Assembly (NCBI GenBank): GCA_022559845.1
Contig: CM040128.1
Coordinates: forward strand, 74,649,247-74,713,246
Length of the DNA: 64,000 bases
Direction of reading: 5' to 3'
From: Amorphophallus konjac
Taxonomy: Eukaryota; Streptophyta; Magnoliopsida; Alismatales; Araceae
Position 1 is the first letter of the stretch. Every line of letters starts with the position of its first letter. The translations under genes and the position numbers were made by a program. The notes under the pieces were generated by a model. That model worked only from the letters and a program-made list of their open reading frames with translations. It ran no database searches and was not told the origin of the DNA. This document shows positions 9,256 to 20,424 of the stretch, in pieces.

Positions 9256-12200
9256 TGTAAGACCTCAAATTCTTTAGAAATTTATTTAGTAAGTTATTTG
9301 TAATTATTCGGAATTTATTTGAAGTTATTCGAATTAATGAGAATTATCCAAATTAATTAGATTAATTAATTAATTAATAGAATAAGTCATTTTTCAACTA
9401 TTTTCTAAAAATCCCCAAAAATCACATCTTGTAGAATTAATTTTGTTTAGCAACTTTGTCTTCTACATTTAAGCCTAAGAAAATCATTTATTATGCCGAA
9501 TTAGTGAACTTAGTTTTCCGAACTTAACATTTAACTATTTACGGAATAGTATAAGTAATAATCCGACTACCTTAGAAAAATCTGTAAAAATAGTAAATAT
9601 ATTTAGGTCGATGTAGATAACAACTTTTCCTTCTGGCATTAGGCCATTGTAAATCCGTGGTAAGATCTATTTAGAGTCTAAACCCAAAAGTGCACACTTT
9701 TGACCCATACCTAACCCTTAGTTTAAAACACGAAATTCGACCTCAATACTCAACCAAATGATCTGAAATCAAGGGCAAATGGAAGGCCACAATGTAAGGA
9801 ACATTTACCCTCAATCAATTTGAGGTAAACTTAGCCCCAAAACGTGTTGCCGACATAGTTTGGTCAAGTCAAGGATTTCGGCGCCGTTTCTAAACACGTA
9901 GCTTGCAGCAGCGAATACTCCCAACTCAGAAGGCTCCAGAAGCTCTATGAAGCTATCAAAATGAAGCCCTACGAGTCTTCTTTCATTTGGCTGCTGTGGG
10001 GTTCGCTGAAGTTTTAGATCTGGAGAGATCTAGTTCGATTTGTGGAGGTGGGTCAGCAGGCCGTTGGCTTCCCTTCATCCTTCTTTGATCCATCGATTGA
10101 GGTAGGATTTCTCAACCAAATTTTGATCATGAGTATAGCAAGTTGTTCCTCTCATCGAGCTCTATCCATTGGTGGCAAAAGCCGCAATTTTCATTAGGTA
10201 TCCGTAGAGAAATCGAGCTTTTTGTGAGGTGCTGTCCAAGTGTTCTTCATCCTAGGGTTTGAGTTTTCTCTCTCCGATTTGAGGTAGGATCTAACAACCA
10301 AACTCTAATTAACTTACATGAAGTAATCAGCATGTTATTATCTTTCATTTAACGTAGAAAGCCACAAATTCCATTGAGCATGCATCGTGAATTTCGATTT
10401 TTGTAGAAGCGTGTCTAGAACATGATTCATATAGTGTTCCTTAAGTCAGAGCTTGATTACGGGCTCATTTTGAGTCATGTAACTTGATCTTCATGTAGCA
10501 TATTATATATGATTGGATTCATGATCGTGTTAGCTTTCTTTTGACACCAAAATCCCCAAATTTGGTTTTGTATATCGAGAGAATTCGACGATTTAGTGGA
10601 AGTATGTCCTGAACTAGGTCTCCTTGTGTTCTTCATAGAATAGGTTGTGATTCTTATGAATTTTGATGAAATTCGTATTTCCAAATTGTAGTTTTATGAC
10701 CCTAATATGTCTAGCAAGATTCCTATGGCATGTGGTTTTGATTTCAACTCATTTGGACCCCATTTCGGCGAGTTCATGCGCTTTCCGGAAGCCCCGGCCG
10801 GTTCTGGGCTTGCAGGGGTCGACCCCAGGGGATGACCCATCACCTGGCAGCCCAGGCCAGCCCGAGGGTCGACCCCAGGGGTCGACCCATCCTGCTTCCA
10901 GACCCCAGTTTTTCAGGGGTCGACCCCAAGGGTCGACCCGTACACCAGAAACCCGATTTTCTTCGTTTTTCGAACCGAAGATGGATCCGAATCAATGGGG
11001 AATCAACCCATTTAACTTAGACCATTGAAATTATATTTTTGAAGAACTTTTGACCTATTCATGTACCCCCCTTGATTTCAATTTGCATTGGTCCTTTCTC
11101 GCAAACATAGTACAAAACACGATGTTTACTATCTCCATTACAACACTTACATTGGTTAAATAGAAACTCACTTAATTAATGATTAATGGTGTAATTAAAG
11201 CCCCTGATAATGCATTCTATTTCACCGCTGTGAGAGCTTGTTCTTTACCTTGACAACTTGTTCTAGCTTGTTGGCTCTTTGGCTAATACAAATGATAATG
11301 GTTAATCATGATATCTTAACTTGGTGATTAGTATTAATATGTTGATTAGCTTGTTTGATTGCTGCTGTTTTACAGTAGCGCAGCACGATTTACTCTTGTT
11401 GTGACTTGGTTTCGATCTCCTTGATGATTATACTTACCTTGAAATTCAGGAAATGAATCTCTTTCCTACTTGAAGTTGTTATTGCTACTTAGTTTAAACC
11501 TTGGAATTCTGGCCATAAACTGTGGAAGTCTAGATTCGTGGGATCTTTGATCCAAAGAAATCAATGCCTGGCAAACAATTAAGGGCTCGGTCTGGTCCTG
11601 GGAAGAGCGCCCGAACACTACGTGTACCCCCGGGGAGGTGAATGACTAGGTGTGGCATTTGGCACCAGTACTTGACATGTGTTAAATCTAGGACTGTCCA
11701 CTACTCCCTCCACTACTCTCTACATTACTTTCTACTACTTTTCACTTTCCACTCTTCACTGTTCTATACTCTACTTGTGGTTACTTTACTTACTTATTAC
11801 TTGGACGTGGAAATGAAATTACATACGTGCTTGACATGACTTGAATTGTCTTGATATGGCCAACTTTTTATCGTTATCTCCTGTAGTAAATTCTTGTCTT
11901 ACCATTCTATTCATTATATTTCTTGACCTTGCAAGATCTTTAAATTTTGTTTTCGTGATATCATCGTTATCTTTTTATTGTTTTATCATTTGTAGCATGA
12001 CATTTTAAAATGTAATTAAACTGTTAATCACTTATACCTGTCTGTTATTTCCTACTGAGCGTCAGCTCATAGTTGTGTTTTCCCCCCTTTCCAGGCTTTT
12101 CAGGTGACGCGCTTACCGATGGGGAAGGGCAGGAGTGATGTCTTGAGTGTATCAGTTCTAGTGTGTTAGTTGTGTGTTATCTTTCTTTAGTTGTGTTTTG

Positions 12201-12419
12201 GAGAGCTTTTAGTCTCAGTCATGTTATTGAGTTTTAGTGGTTGATTATTCCATATGTATTAAGTTGAACTTGAGGTTATTGTATCAGTTGTGGTTTGTTA
12301 ATGATCATTTAGTATTTCCATCTTGTAGCACTTGTGTATTATTTTAGATTAGTTCTCTCTCTTGCCAGCGTGTCCCTAACTGTACGTCCCGATATTTCCG
12401 CCTTGTTCGGGGCGTGACA
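9256..12419 (+). mobile_element. Chromovirus B 5' LTR
   Basis: It starts TGTAAGACC and ends GGGCGTGACA. It is collinear with 17222-20424 apart from scattered substitutions and a 39-bp copy-number difference in the GTCGAC palindrome region. No gene is seen; small open frames are shared passively by both LTRs. Confidence 0.95.
10815..10940 (+). repeat. GGGTCGACCC palindrome cluster, 5' LTR
   Basis: Five copies of the 10-bp palindrome GGGTCGACCC or GGGGTCGACCCC lie at about 10815, 10866, 10878, 10916 and 10930, plus a degraded copy (GGGGATGACCC). Confidence 0.9.
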
Positions 12420-12426
12420 GTTTAGT

Positions 12427-12439
12427 TGGTATCAGAGCC
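12427..12439 (+). other. Primer-binding site, initiator-Met type
   Basis: TGGTATCAGAGCC lies seven bases after the 5' LTR. This is the standard complement of the plant initiator methionine tRNA 3' end. Confidence 0.95.
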
Positions 12440-12753
12440 AAGTTTCACATTCCTAGGTTTCCTAAGTTTTAGGTTTTCTTGCATTACATCCCAATAACCG
12501 GTATATCAAAAGGTGTTGTCCGAACGTTAGGCTACCCCTATCGGAAAGGTCGCACACTTGCGCGAGTGGTCTTCGACCGATTACCTCCGCCAGGTACCGA
12601 GTTTTTGGTCGTGTCTAGGTGCATTAGATCCCTTACCTTGTAAAAGTCTAGGACCTGCCCTGGTGAGAATGGGTAGAAACTTGGGTTAAGATCGTTTCTT
12701 AATCGTGTAATTATTTATCTTGATCAAACCTAAGTAATCTATTTCTCGTGTAG

Positions 12754-13881
12754 ATGGCAGCTGATCGTGCTGAATGGAGGAACCTGCAGCGTACGGTTCA
12801 AGGCCTTACTCAGGCCCTTCAGCAAGTAGCTCAGGCAGGAGCAGCACCGCATGGCACCGGTGATCTATACCGGAACTTCCGCGGAATGAACCCGCCTAGA
12901 TTCGCTGGTTCGACTGACCCTGACCAAGCCGAGCACTGGCTAGATGAGATGGGGAGAATCTTTGAAGTTATGCAATGCACCAACCAGGAGCGTGTCCTTT
13001 TGTCCACATTTCAACTGGAACATGATGCACGTACTTGGTGGGATTCTATCAAGGCAACTCTCGGTGATCGGCAAGTTATGTGGGAAGAATTCGAAGAATT
13101 CTTCAACAGCAAGTATTTTTCTGATAGGGTGCAAGAGAAGAAAGCGGCAGAGTTCGCGGCCTTGAAACAGCGAGGTTTGTCCGTGGCAGAGTATGAGGCT
13201 CAATTTGCACGGCTTTCTCGATATGCTACACATCTCATTTCCACCGAGAAGATGAAGGCGAAGCGCTTTCTCAATGGATTGAAGCTTCATTATATCAACC
13301 AATTGGCACCGATGGAGATTTCCACGTATTCTGAGGTGGTAAGGAAAGCGCAAGTTCTAGAGGATACTCTTGAGATGACGGAGAGAATCCGTGGTAAAGG
13401 CACCAAGAAAGAATTACCTACGGGTTCCGGGAGTGTCAAACCCGGGTATACCAAGAAGAGGCCTGTTAGTGGACCTGGTTCGTGGAGCGGGTCCGGATCG
13501 TGGAAGGGCAAGATGCCGAGGCATGAAGACAAGAAGCCTGGCCCTATTGTTCCATTCAAGGGCGTGTGCAACTATTGTGATCGTCCGGGTCACAAGATAG
13601 AGGAGTGCTGGCGCAAGCTAGGCGCATGTTTACGATGTGGAAGCAAGGAGCACCGTATCTCCAATTGTCCTCTCATATCGGAGCAAGCTACACCGGCAAA
13701 ACCTCTAGTCTTCAAGAAACCACAAGGCAAGCTTCAAGCTTTACATGCAGATGAAACTGGGATTTCTGATGATGGCGGACTCGTCGAAGGTACCCTTACT
13801 ATAATCGATAAGCCCGCATTTGCTCTCTTTGATACTGGTGCAACACATTCATTTATTTCTCGAGATTTGCTAAGTCATTAG
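12754..13881 (+). pseudogene. gag: Chromovirus B gag and protease start
   Basis: The frame encodes a 375-residue N-terminal part of the Gag-Pol polyprotein. A retrotransposon Gag core spans about residues 45-200 (PPRFAG, AEHWLDEM, ARTWWDS, YEAQFARLSRYA). Two zinc knuckles follow near residues 273-305 (CNYCDRPGHKIEEC and CLRCGSKEHRISNC). The aspartic protease active site [10 protein letters not shown] lies near residues 360-370. The frame ends at TAG 13879-13881, only a few codons after the protease motif. Pol continues at once in the -1 frame, which fits loss of one base in the T run near 13866. This lineage normally uses a single frame, so I read it as a mutation rather than programmed frameshifting. 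Confidence 0.9.
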
Positions 13882-13883
13882 TT

Positions 13884-16800
13884 GTGGAACCTGTTTTGGT
13901 GAATACTCCGTTAGAGATTTCAACCCCTATTGGCACTAGATCAACAATCCAGTATTTCTATCCTTCTAGTAAGGTTATGATTGGTGAACAGAACTTTCCA
14001 GCAGATTTGGTCTGCATGGATATGAAGGATTATGATGTAATCCTAGGAGCAGATTGGTTGGCCAAGTATGAGGCCAATGTTCACTGTAGTTCTAGCTCAG
14101 TGACTTTTACTGGACATTCTGGTTTATCTTTTACGGGAGTCAAGCACCATAACTCCGTACCGCTCATCTCGGCTCTTCGAGCTGATAAGCTTTTGAGGCA
14201 TGGGTGTGAGGCTTTTCTAGCCTTTGTTTGTGCAACTCCTGAGCAGCAGATGGAGATCAAGGACATTCCTGTTGTCCGAGATTTTCCTGATGTCTTTCCA
14301 GAAGAACTACCAGGACTTCCGCCTGAGCGGGAAGTTATCTTTTCTATTGATCTTATTCCTGGCACAGCTCCTATTTCTAAGGCTCCTTATCGTATGTCTC
14401 CTGCGGAACTGAGGGAACTGAAGCAGCAACTGATGGAATTACTTGAGAAGGGTTTTATTCATCCTAGTACTTCTCCGTGGGGAGCCCCTGTACTATTTGT
14501 CAGGAAGAAAGATGGTTCGATGAGGCTGTGCATTGATTATCGACAATTAAACCAGCAGACTGTCAAGAACAAATATCCCTTGCCGAGGATTGACGAGTTA
14601 TTTGACCAGATAGCGGGAGCTCAATATTTCTCTAAGATCGATCTTCGATCTGGATATCACCAGTTGCGGATTAAGGAAGAGGATATTTATAAAACGGCTT
14701 TCCGCAGCAGGTATAGTCATTTTGAGTTTGTCGTTATGCCTTTTGGTCTAACGAATGCACCAGCGGCTTTCATGCAGTTGATGAACGATGCATTTCGGCC
14801 CTATCTTGATCAATGGGTCGTGGTCTTTATTGATGACATCCTGATTTATTCTAAGAATGAGGAGGAACATGCTGAACATCTGAGAATGGCATTGCAATTG
14901 TTGAGAGATCATCAACTATATGCTAAGTTCAGTAAGTGTGAATTCTGGCTACAAGAGGTGTCCTTTCTAGGACATATCATTACGAAGAACGGTATTTCTG
15001 TTGATCCTTCGAAGGTTGAGGCAGTGAAGAATTGGGAACAGCCTACCAGTGTGACAGAAGTTAGAAGTTTTCTAGGCCTGGCAGGTTATTATCGAAGATT
15101 TATTCAAGATTTCTCCAAGATTGCAGTACCTATGACAAGATTAACCCGCAAGGAGAATAAGTTTGATTGGTCAGATGATTGTCAGCGAAGCTTTCAGACT
15201 CTGAAGGAGTGTTTGACTACTGCACCTGTTTTGGCTTTACCTTCTGGTGAAGGAGGATTTGTTGTTTATACTGATGCATCAGGTATTGGCTTAGGCTGTG
15301 TACTTATGCAGCATGGGAAGGTGATTGCCTATTCCTCTAGACAGTTGAGGAAGCACGAAGATAATTATCCTGTTCATGATTTGGAACTTGCTGCAGTCGT
15401 GTTTGCTTTGAAGATATGGAGGCATTACTTGTATGGAGAAACCTTCACAGTGTTTTCAGATCATAAGAGTTTGAAGTATTTATTTTCTCAAAAGGAACTC
15501 AACATGAGGCAGCGGAGATGGTTGGAGTACTTGAAAGACTTCGACTTCTCGATTGAGTATCATCCTGGCAAAGGTAATGTTGTGGCAGATGCATTAAGCC
15601 GGAAGCCGGTAGCTAGATTGTCAAGTCTCATGTTACAAGAATGGAGGTTGTTGGAACAATTATCTAGTCTGGATCTTAATATCGACAATGATCGGGTCAT
15701 GATTGCTCAGATCCAACTTAAGCCCGAATTGTTGATAGAGATCAAGTCCTTGCAAGATAATGACCCCGAGTTGGTAGAGATCAAGGGAAGCTTGAGCAGC
15801 AGACCTGACTTCATGTTGGCCGATGATGGTAGATTATTATTTAAAGGCAGAACTTGTGTTCCGGATGAGGCTACAATAAAGAACAAAATTCTTGAGGAAG
15901 CTCATAGATCCAGATATACTATTCATCCTGGAGGCACTAAGATGTACCGAGATTTGAAAAGGTCCTTTTGGTGGCCGAATATGAAAAGAGAAGTTGCAGA
16001 TTTTGTGAGCAGATGTTTGGTATGTCAGCAAGTTAAGGCCGAACATTTCAGACCAGCAGGGAAATTGAAACCACTCGACATACCCCAATGGAAGTGGGAA
16101 AGCATTGGCATGGATTTCATTATGGGTCTACCTAGGACTCGTGGTGGATTTGATGCGATATGGGTGATTGTCGATCGATTGACAAAGTCGGCTCATTTCC
16201 TACCAATTAAGTCCAAGTGGACGATTGATGTATTGGCTGCTTTGTATATAAAGGAAGTGGTGAGATTGCATGGTATTCCAGTGAATATAGTATCTGATCG
16301 AGACCCCAGATTTACTTCACATTTCTGGAAGGGACTGCAAGAGTCTTTGGGTACTCGTCTGAATTTCAGTACTGCTTTTCATCCACAGACAGATGGACAG
16401 ACTGAAAGAACCAATTAGATAGTGGAAGATATGTTGCGAGCTTGCATGATTGATTTCGGTGGTAATTGGAGTGAGCATTTGGCATTAATTGAATTTGCCT
16501 ACAATAACAGCTATCAGTCTAGCATTCAGATGGCTCCTTTTGAAGCACTATATGGTAGAAGTTGTCGTTCCCCGTTGTGTTGGGACGAGGTAGGTGAGAA
16601 ACAGTGGCTTAGACCAGATCTTGTTACGGAATCATCACAGAACATCCGTGTTATCCGAGACCGGTTACAAGTAGCCCAGTCAAGACAGAAGAGTTATGCC
16701 GACAACAGAAGGAGAGCATTGGAATTTCAGGTTGGCGAGCATGTGTTCTTAAAGGTCTCTCCGACGAGAGGGATCCGAAGATTTGGCATTCATGGCAAGC

Positions 16801-17147
16801 TGAGTCCGAGGTACATTGGTCCATTCGAGATTCTAGATAGAGTGGGAGAGGTGGCATACAGACTGGCTTTACCACCGCATTTGTCTGGCGTACATAATGT
16901 TTTCCATGTGTCTATGTTGCGGAAATATGTGTACGATCCCACTCATATCATTCAGCAGGTGGATTTTGAACTGAAGGAAGATTTGACCTATGAGGAAAGA
17001 CCTGTCAAGATTCTGGACCGGAAGCAACAGCAACTCCGGAATCGTTCGATACCGATGGTCAAGATTCAGTGGAGTCGGCGTGGGACCGAAGAAGCTACAT
17101 GGGAGTCTGAAGAGACTATGCGAAAGCGGTATCCCGATCTATTCTAG
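13884..17147 (+). pseudogene. pol: Chromovirus B pol: RT, RNase H, integrase, chromodomain
   Basis: One frame with a single internal TAG at 16416-16418. Counting from 13884, the reverse transcriptase spans about residues 105-390, with [13 protein letters not shown] and the catalytic FIDDILIYS near residue 315. RNase H starts near residue 460 (VVYTDASG) and extends past DHKSLKYLF. The integrase HHCC zinc finger lies near 670-720 (C-LVC). The integrase core has its first Asp in GMDFI, its second in SDRDPRF and the Glu in the conserved segment after the stop. A chromodomain closes the protein (KILDRK to PDLF). The stop replaces a residue between the second Asp and the Glu of the core, so any product would have a truncated integrase. 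The TAG lies in a CAG/TAG context, compatible with deamination of a methylated CHG cytosine; this is inference. Confidence 0.95.
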
Positions 17148-17212
17148 GTGAGCGATCTTTTTCTACTCTCAGTTTTAGTGCAGTGAATTTGGAGGACCAA
17201 ATTCCTTTAAGT

Positions 17213-17221
17213 AGGGGAGGG
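17213..17221 (+). other. Polypurine tract of chromovirus B
   Basis: AGGGGAGGG abuts the TG of the 3' LTR and is also kept in the 193-bp tail copy before 9256. Confidence 0.85.
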
Positions 17222-20200
17222 TGTAAGACCCCAAATTCTTTAGAAATTTATTTAGTAAGTTATTTGTAATTATTCGGAATTTATTTGAAGTTATTCGAAT
17301 TAATGAGAATTATCTAAATTAATTAGATTAATTAATTAATTAATAGAATAAGTCATTTTTCAACTATTTTCTAAAAATCCCCAAAAATCACATCTTGTAG
17401 AATTAATTTTGTTTAGCAACTTTGTCTTCTACATTTAAGCCTAAGAAAATCATTTATTATGCCGAATTAGTGAACTTAGTTTTCCGAACTTAACATTTAA
17501 CTATTTACGGAATAGTATAAGTAATAATCCGACTACCTTAGAAAAATCTGTAAAAATAGTAAATAGATTTAGGTCGATGTAGATAACAACTTTTCCTTCT
17601 GGCATTAGGCCATTGTAAATCCGTGGTAAGATCTATTTAGAGTCTAAACCCAAAAGTGCACACTTTTGACCCATACCTAACCCTTAGTTTAAAACATGAA
17701 ATTCGACCTCAATACTCAACCAAATGATCTGAAATCAAGGGCAAATGGAAGGTCACAATGTAAGGAACATTTACCCTCAATCAATTTGAGGTAAACTTTG
17801 CCCCAAAACGTGCTGCCGACATAGTTTGGTCAAGTCAAGGATTTCGGCGCCGTTTCTAAACACGTAGCTTGCAGCAGCGAATACTCCCAACTCAGAAGGC
17901 TCCAGAAGCTCTATGAAGCTATCAAAATGAAGCCCTACGAGTCTTCTTTCATTTGGCTGCTGTGGGGTTCGCTGAAGTTTCAGATCTGGAGAGATCTAGT
18001 TCAATTTGTGGAGGTGGGTCAGCAGGCCGTTGGCTTCCCTTCATCCTTCTTTGATCCATCGATTGAGGTAGGATTTCTCAACCAAATTTTGATCATGAGT
18101 ATAGCAAGTTGTTCCTCTCATCGAGCTCTATCCATTGGTGGCAAAAGCCCCAATTTTCATTAGGTATCCGTGGAGAAATCGAGCTTTTTGTGAGGTGCTG
18201 TCCAAGTGTTCTTCATCCTAGGGTTTGAGTTTTCTCTCTCCGATTTGAGGTAGGATCTAACAACCAAACTCTAATTAACTTACATGAAGTAATCAGCATG
18301 TTATTATCTTTCATTTAACGTAGAAAGCCCCAAATTCCATTGAGCATGCATCGTGAATTTCGATTTTTGTAGAAGCATGTCTAGAACATGATTCATATAG
18401 TGTTCCTTAAGTCAGAGCTTGATTACGGGCTCATTTTGAGTCATGTAACTTGATCTTCATGTAGCATATTATATATGATTGGATTCATGATCGTGTTAGC
18501 TTTCTTTTGACACCAAAATCCCCAAATTTGGTTTTGTATATCGAGAGAATTCGACGATTTAGTGGAAGTATGTCCTGAACTAGGTCTCCTTGTGTTCTTC
18601 ATAGAATAGGTTGTGATTCTTGTGAATTCTGATGAAATTCGTGTTTCCAAATTGTAGTTTTATGACCCTAATATGTCTAGCAAGATTCCTATGGCATGTG
18701 GTTTTGATTTCAACTCATTTGGACCCCATTTGGGCGAGTTCATGCGTTTTCCGGAAGCCCCGGCCGGTTCTGGGCTTGCAGGGGTCGACCCCAGGGGACG
18801 ACCCATCACCTGGCAGCCCAGGCCAGCCCGAGGGTCGACCCCAGGGGTCGACCCATGCGGCCCAGCCCGAGGGTCGACCCCAGGGGTCGACCCATCCTGC
18901 TTCCAGACCCCAGTTTTTCAGGGGTCGACCCCAAGGGTCGACCCGTACACCAGAAACCCGATTTTCTTCATTTTTCGAACCGAAGATGGATCCGAATCAA
19001 TGGGGAATCAACCCATTTAACTTAGACCCATTGAAATTATATTTTTGAAGAACTTTTGACCTATTCATGTACCCCCCTTGATTTCAATTTGCATTGGTCC
19101 TTTCTCGCAAACATAGTACAAAACACGATGTTTACTATCTCCATTACAACACTTACATTGGTTAAATAGAAACTCACTTAATTAATGATTAATGGTGTAA
19201 TTAAAGCCCCTGATAATGCATTCTATTTCACCGCTGTGAGAGCTTGTTCTTTACCTTGACAACTTGTTCTAGCTTGTTGGCTCTTTGGCTAATACAAATG
19301 ATAATGGTTAATCATGATATCTTAACTTGGTGATTAGGATTAATATGTTGATTAGCTTGTTTGATTGCTGCTGTTTTACAGTAGCGCAGCACGATTTACT
19401 CTTGTTGTGACTTGGTTTCGATCTCCTTGATGATTATACTTACCTTGAAATTCTGGAAATGAATCTCTTTCCTACTTGAAGTTGTTATTGCTACTTAGTT
19501 TAAACCTTGGAATTCTGGCCATAAACTGTGGAAGTCTAGATTCGTGGGATCTTTGATCCAAAGAAATCAATGCCTGGCAAACAATTAAGGGCTCGGTCTG
19601 GTCCTGGGAAGAGCGCCCGAACACTACGTGTACCCCCGGGGAGGTGAATGACTAGGTGTGGCATTTGGCACCAGTACTTGACATGTGTTAAATCTAGGAC
19701 TGTCCACTACTCTCTCCACTACTCTCTACATTACTTTCTACTACTTTTCACTTTCCACTCTTCACTGTTCTATACTCTACTTGTGGTTACTTTACTTGCT
19801 TATTACTTGGACGTGGAAATGAAATTACATACGTGCTTGACATGACTTGAATTGTCTTGATATGGCCAACTTTTTATCGTTATCTCCTGTAGTAAATTCT
19901 TGTCTTACCATTCTATTCATTATATTTCTTGACCTTGCAAGATCTTTGAATTTTGTTTTCGTGATATCATCGTTATCTTTTTATTGTTTTATCATTTGTA
20001 GCATGACATTTTAAAATGTAATTAAACTGTTAATCACTTATACCTGTCTGTTATTTCCTACTGAGCGTCAGCTCATAGTTGTGTTTTCCCCCTTTCCAGG
20101 CTTTTCAGGTGACGCGCTTACCGATGGGGAAGGGCAGGAGTGATGTCTTGAGTGTATCAGTTCTAGTGTGTTAGTAGTGTGTTATCTTTCTTTAGTTATG

Positions 20201-20424
20201 TTTTGGAGAGCTTTTAGTCTCAGTCATGTTATTGAGTTTTAGTGGTTGATTATTCCATATGTATTAAGTTGAACTTGAGGTTATTGTATCAGTTGTGGTT
20301 TGTTAATGATCATTTAGTATTTCCATCTTGTAGCACTTGTGTATTATTTTAGATTAGTTCTCTCTCTTGCCAGCGTGTCCCTAACTGTACGTCCCGATAT
20401 TTCCGCCTTGTTCGGGGCGTGACA
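17222..20424 (+). mobile_element. Chromovirus B 3' LTR
   Basis: It starts TGTAAGACC and ends GGGCGTGACA. It is 39 bp longer than the 5' LTR because of one extra GTCGAC palindrome unit. Its right end joins directly to exon 7 of the antisense PMD gene. Confidence 0.95.
18781..18944 (+). repeat. GGGTCGACCC palindrome cluster, 3' LTR
   Basis: There are seven copies of the palindrome against five in the 5' LTR. The two extra copies come from a duplicated unit of about 39 bp (CCCGAGGGTCGACCCC...ACCCATGCGGCC) near 18828-18905. Confidence 0.9.

Larger units (their letters stand above)
9256..20424 (+). mobile_element. Chromovirus B, Tekay/Del-like Ty3 element
   Basis: An 11.2-kb element with 3164- and 3203-bp LTRs, an initiator-Met-type primer site, gag with two CCHC knuckles, protease, reverse transcriptase, RNase H, integrase and C-terminal chromodomain in chromoviral order, and a polypurine tract. 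Long LTRs plus this chromodomain type fit the Tekay/Del lineage. One frameshift and one stop interrupt coding. It lies inside LARD-1; the left target-site copy is missing because of the extra 193-bp tail. Confidence 0.95.

Noticed and set aside
9871..10250. Small frame in both chromovirus B LTRs (17927-18163 and its 5' counterpart)
   Set aside because: In the 5' LTR the same frame has a stop (TTTTAGATC near 10014), so it is LTR sequence rather than a gene.
12940..13353. Minus-strand frame inside chromovirus B gag
   Set aside because: It is a shadow of the gag gene and has no similarity of its own.
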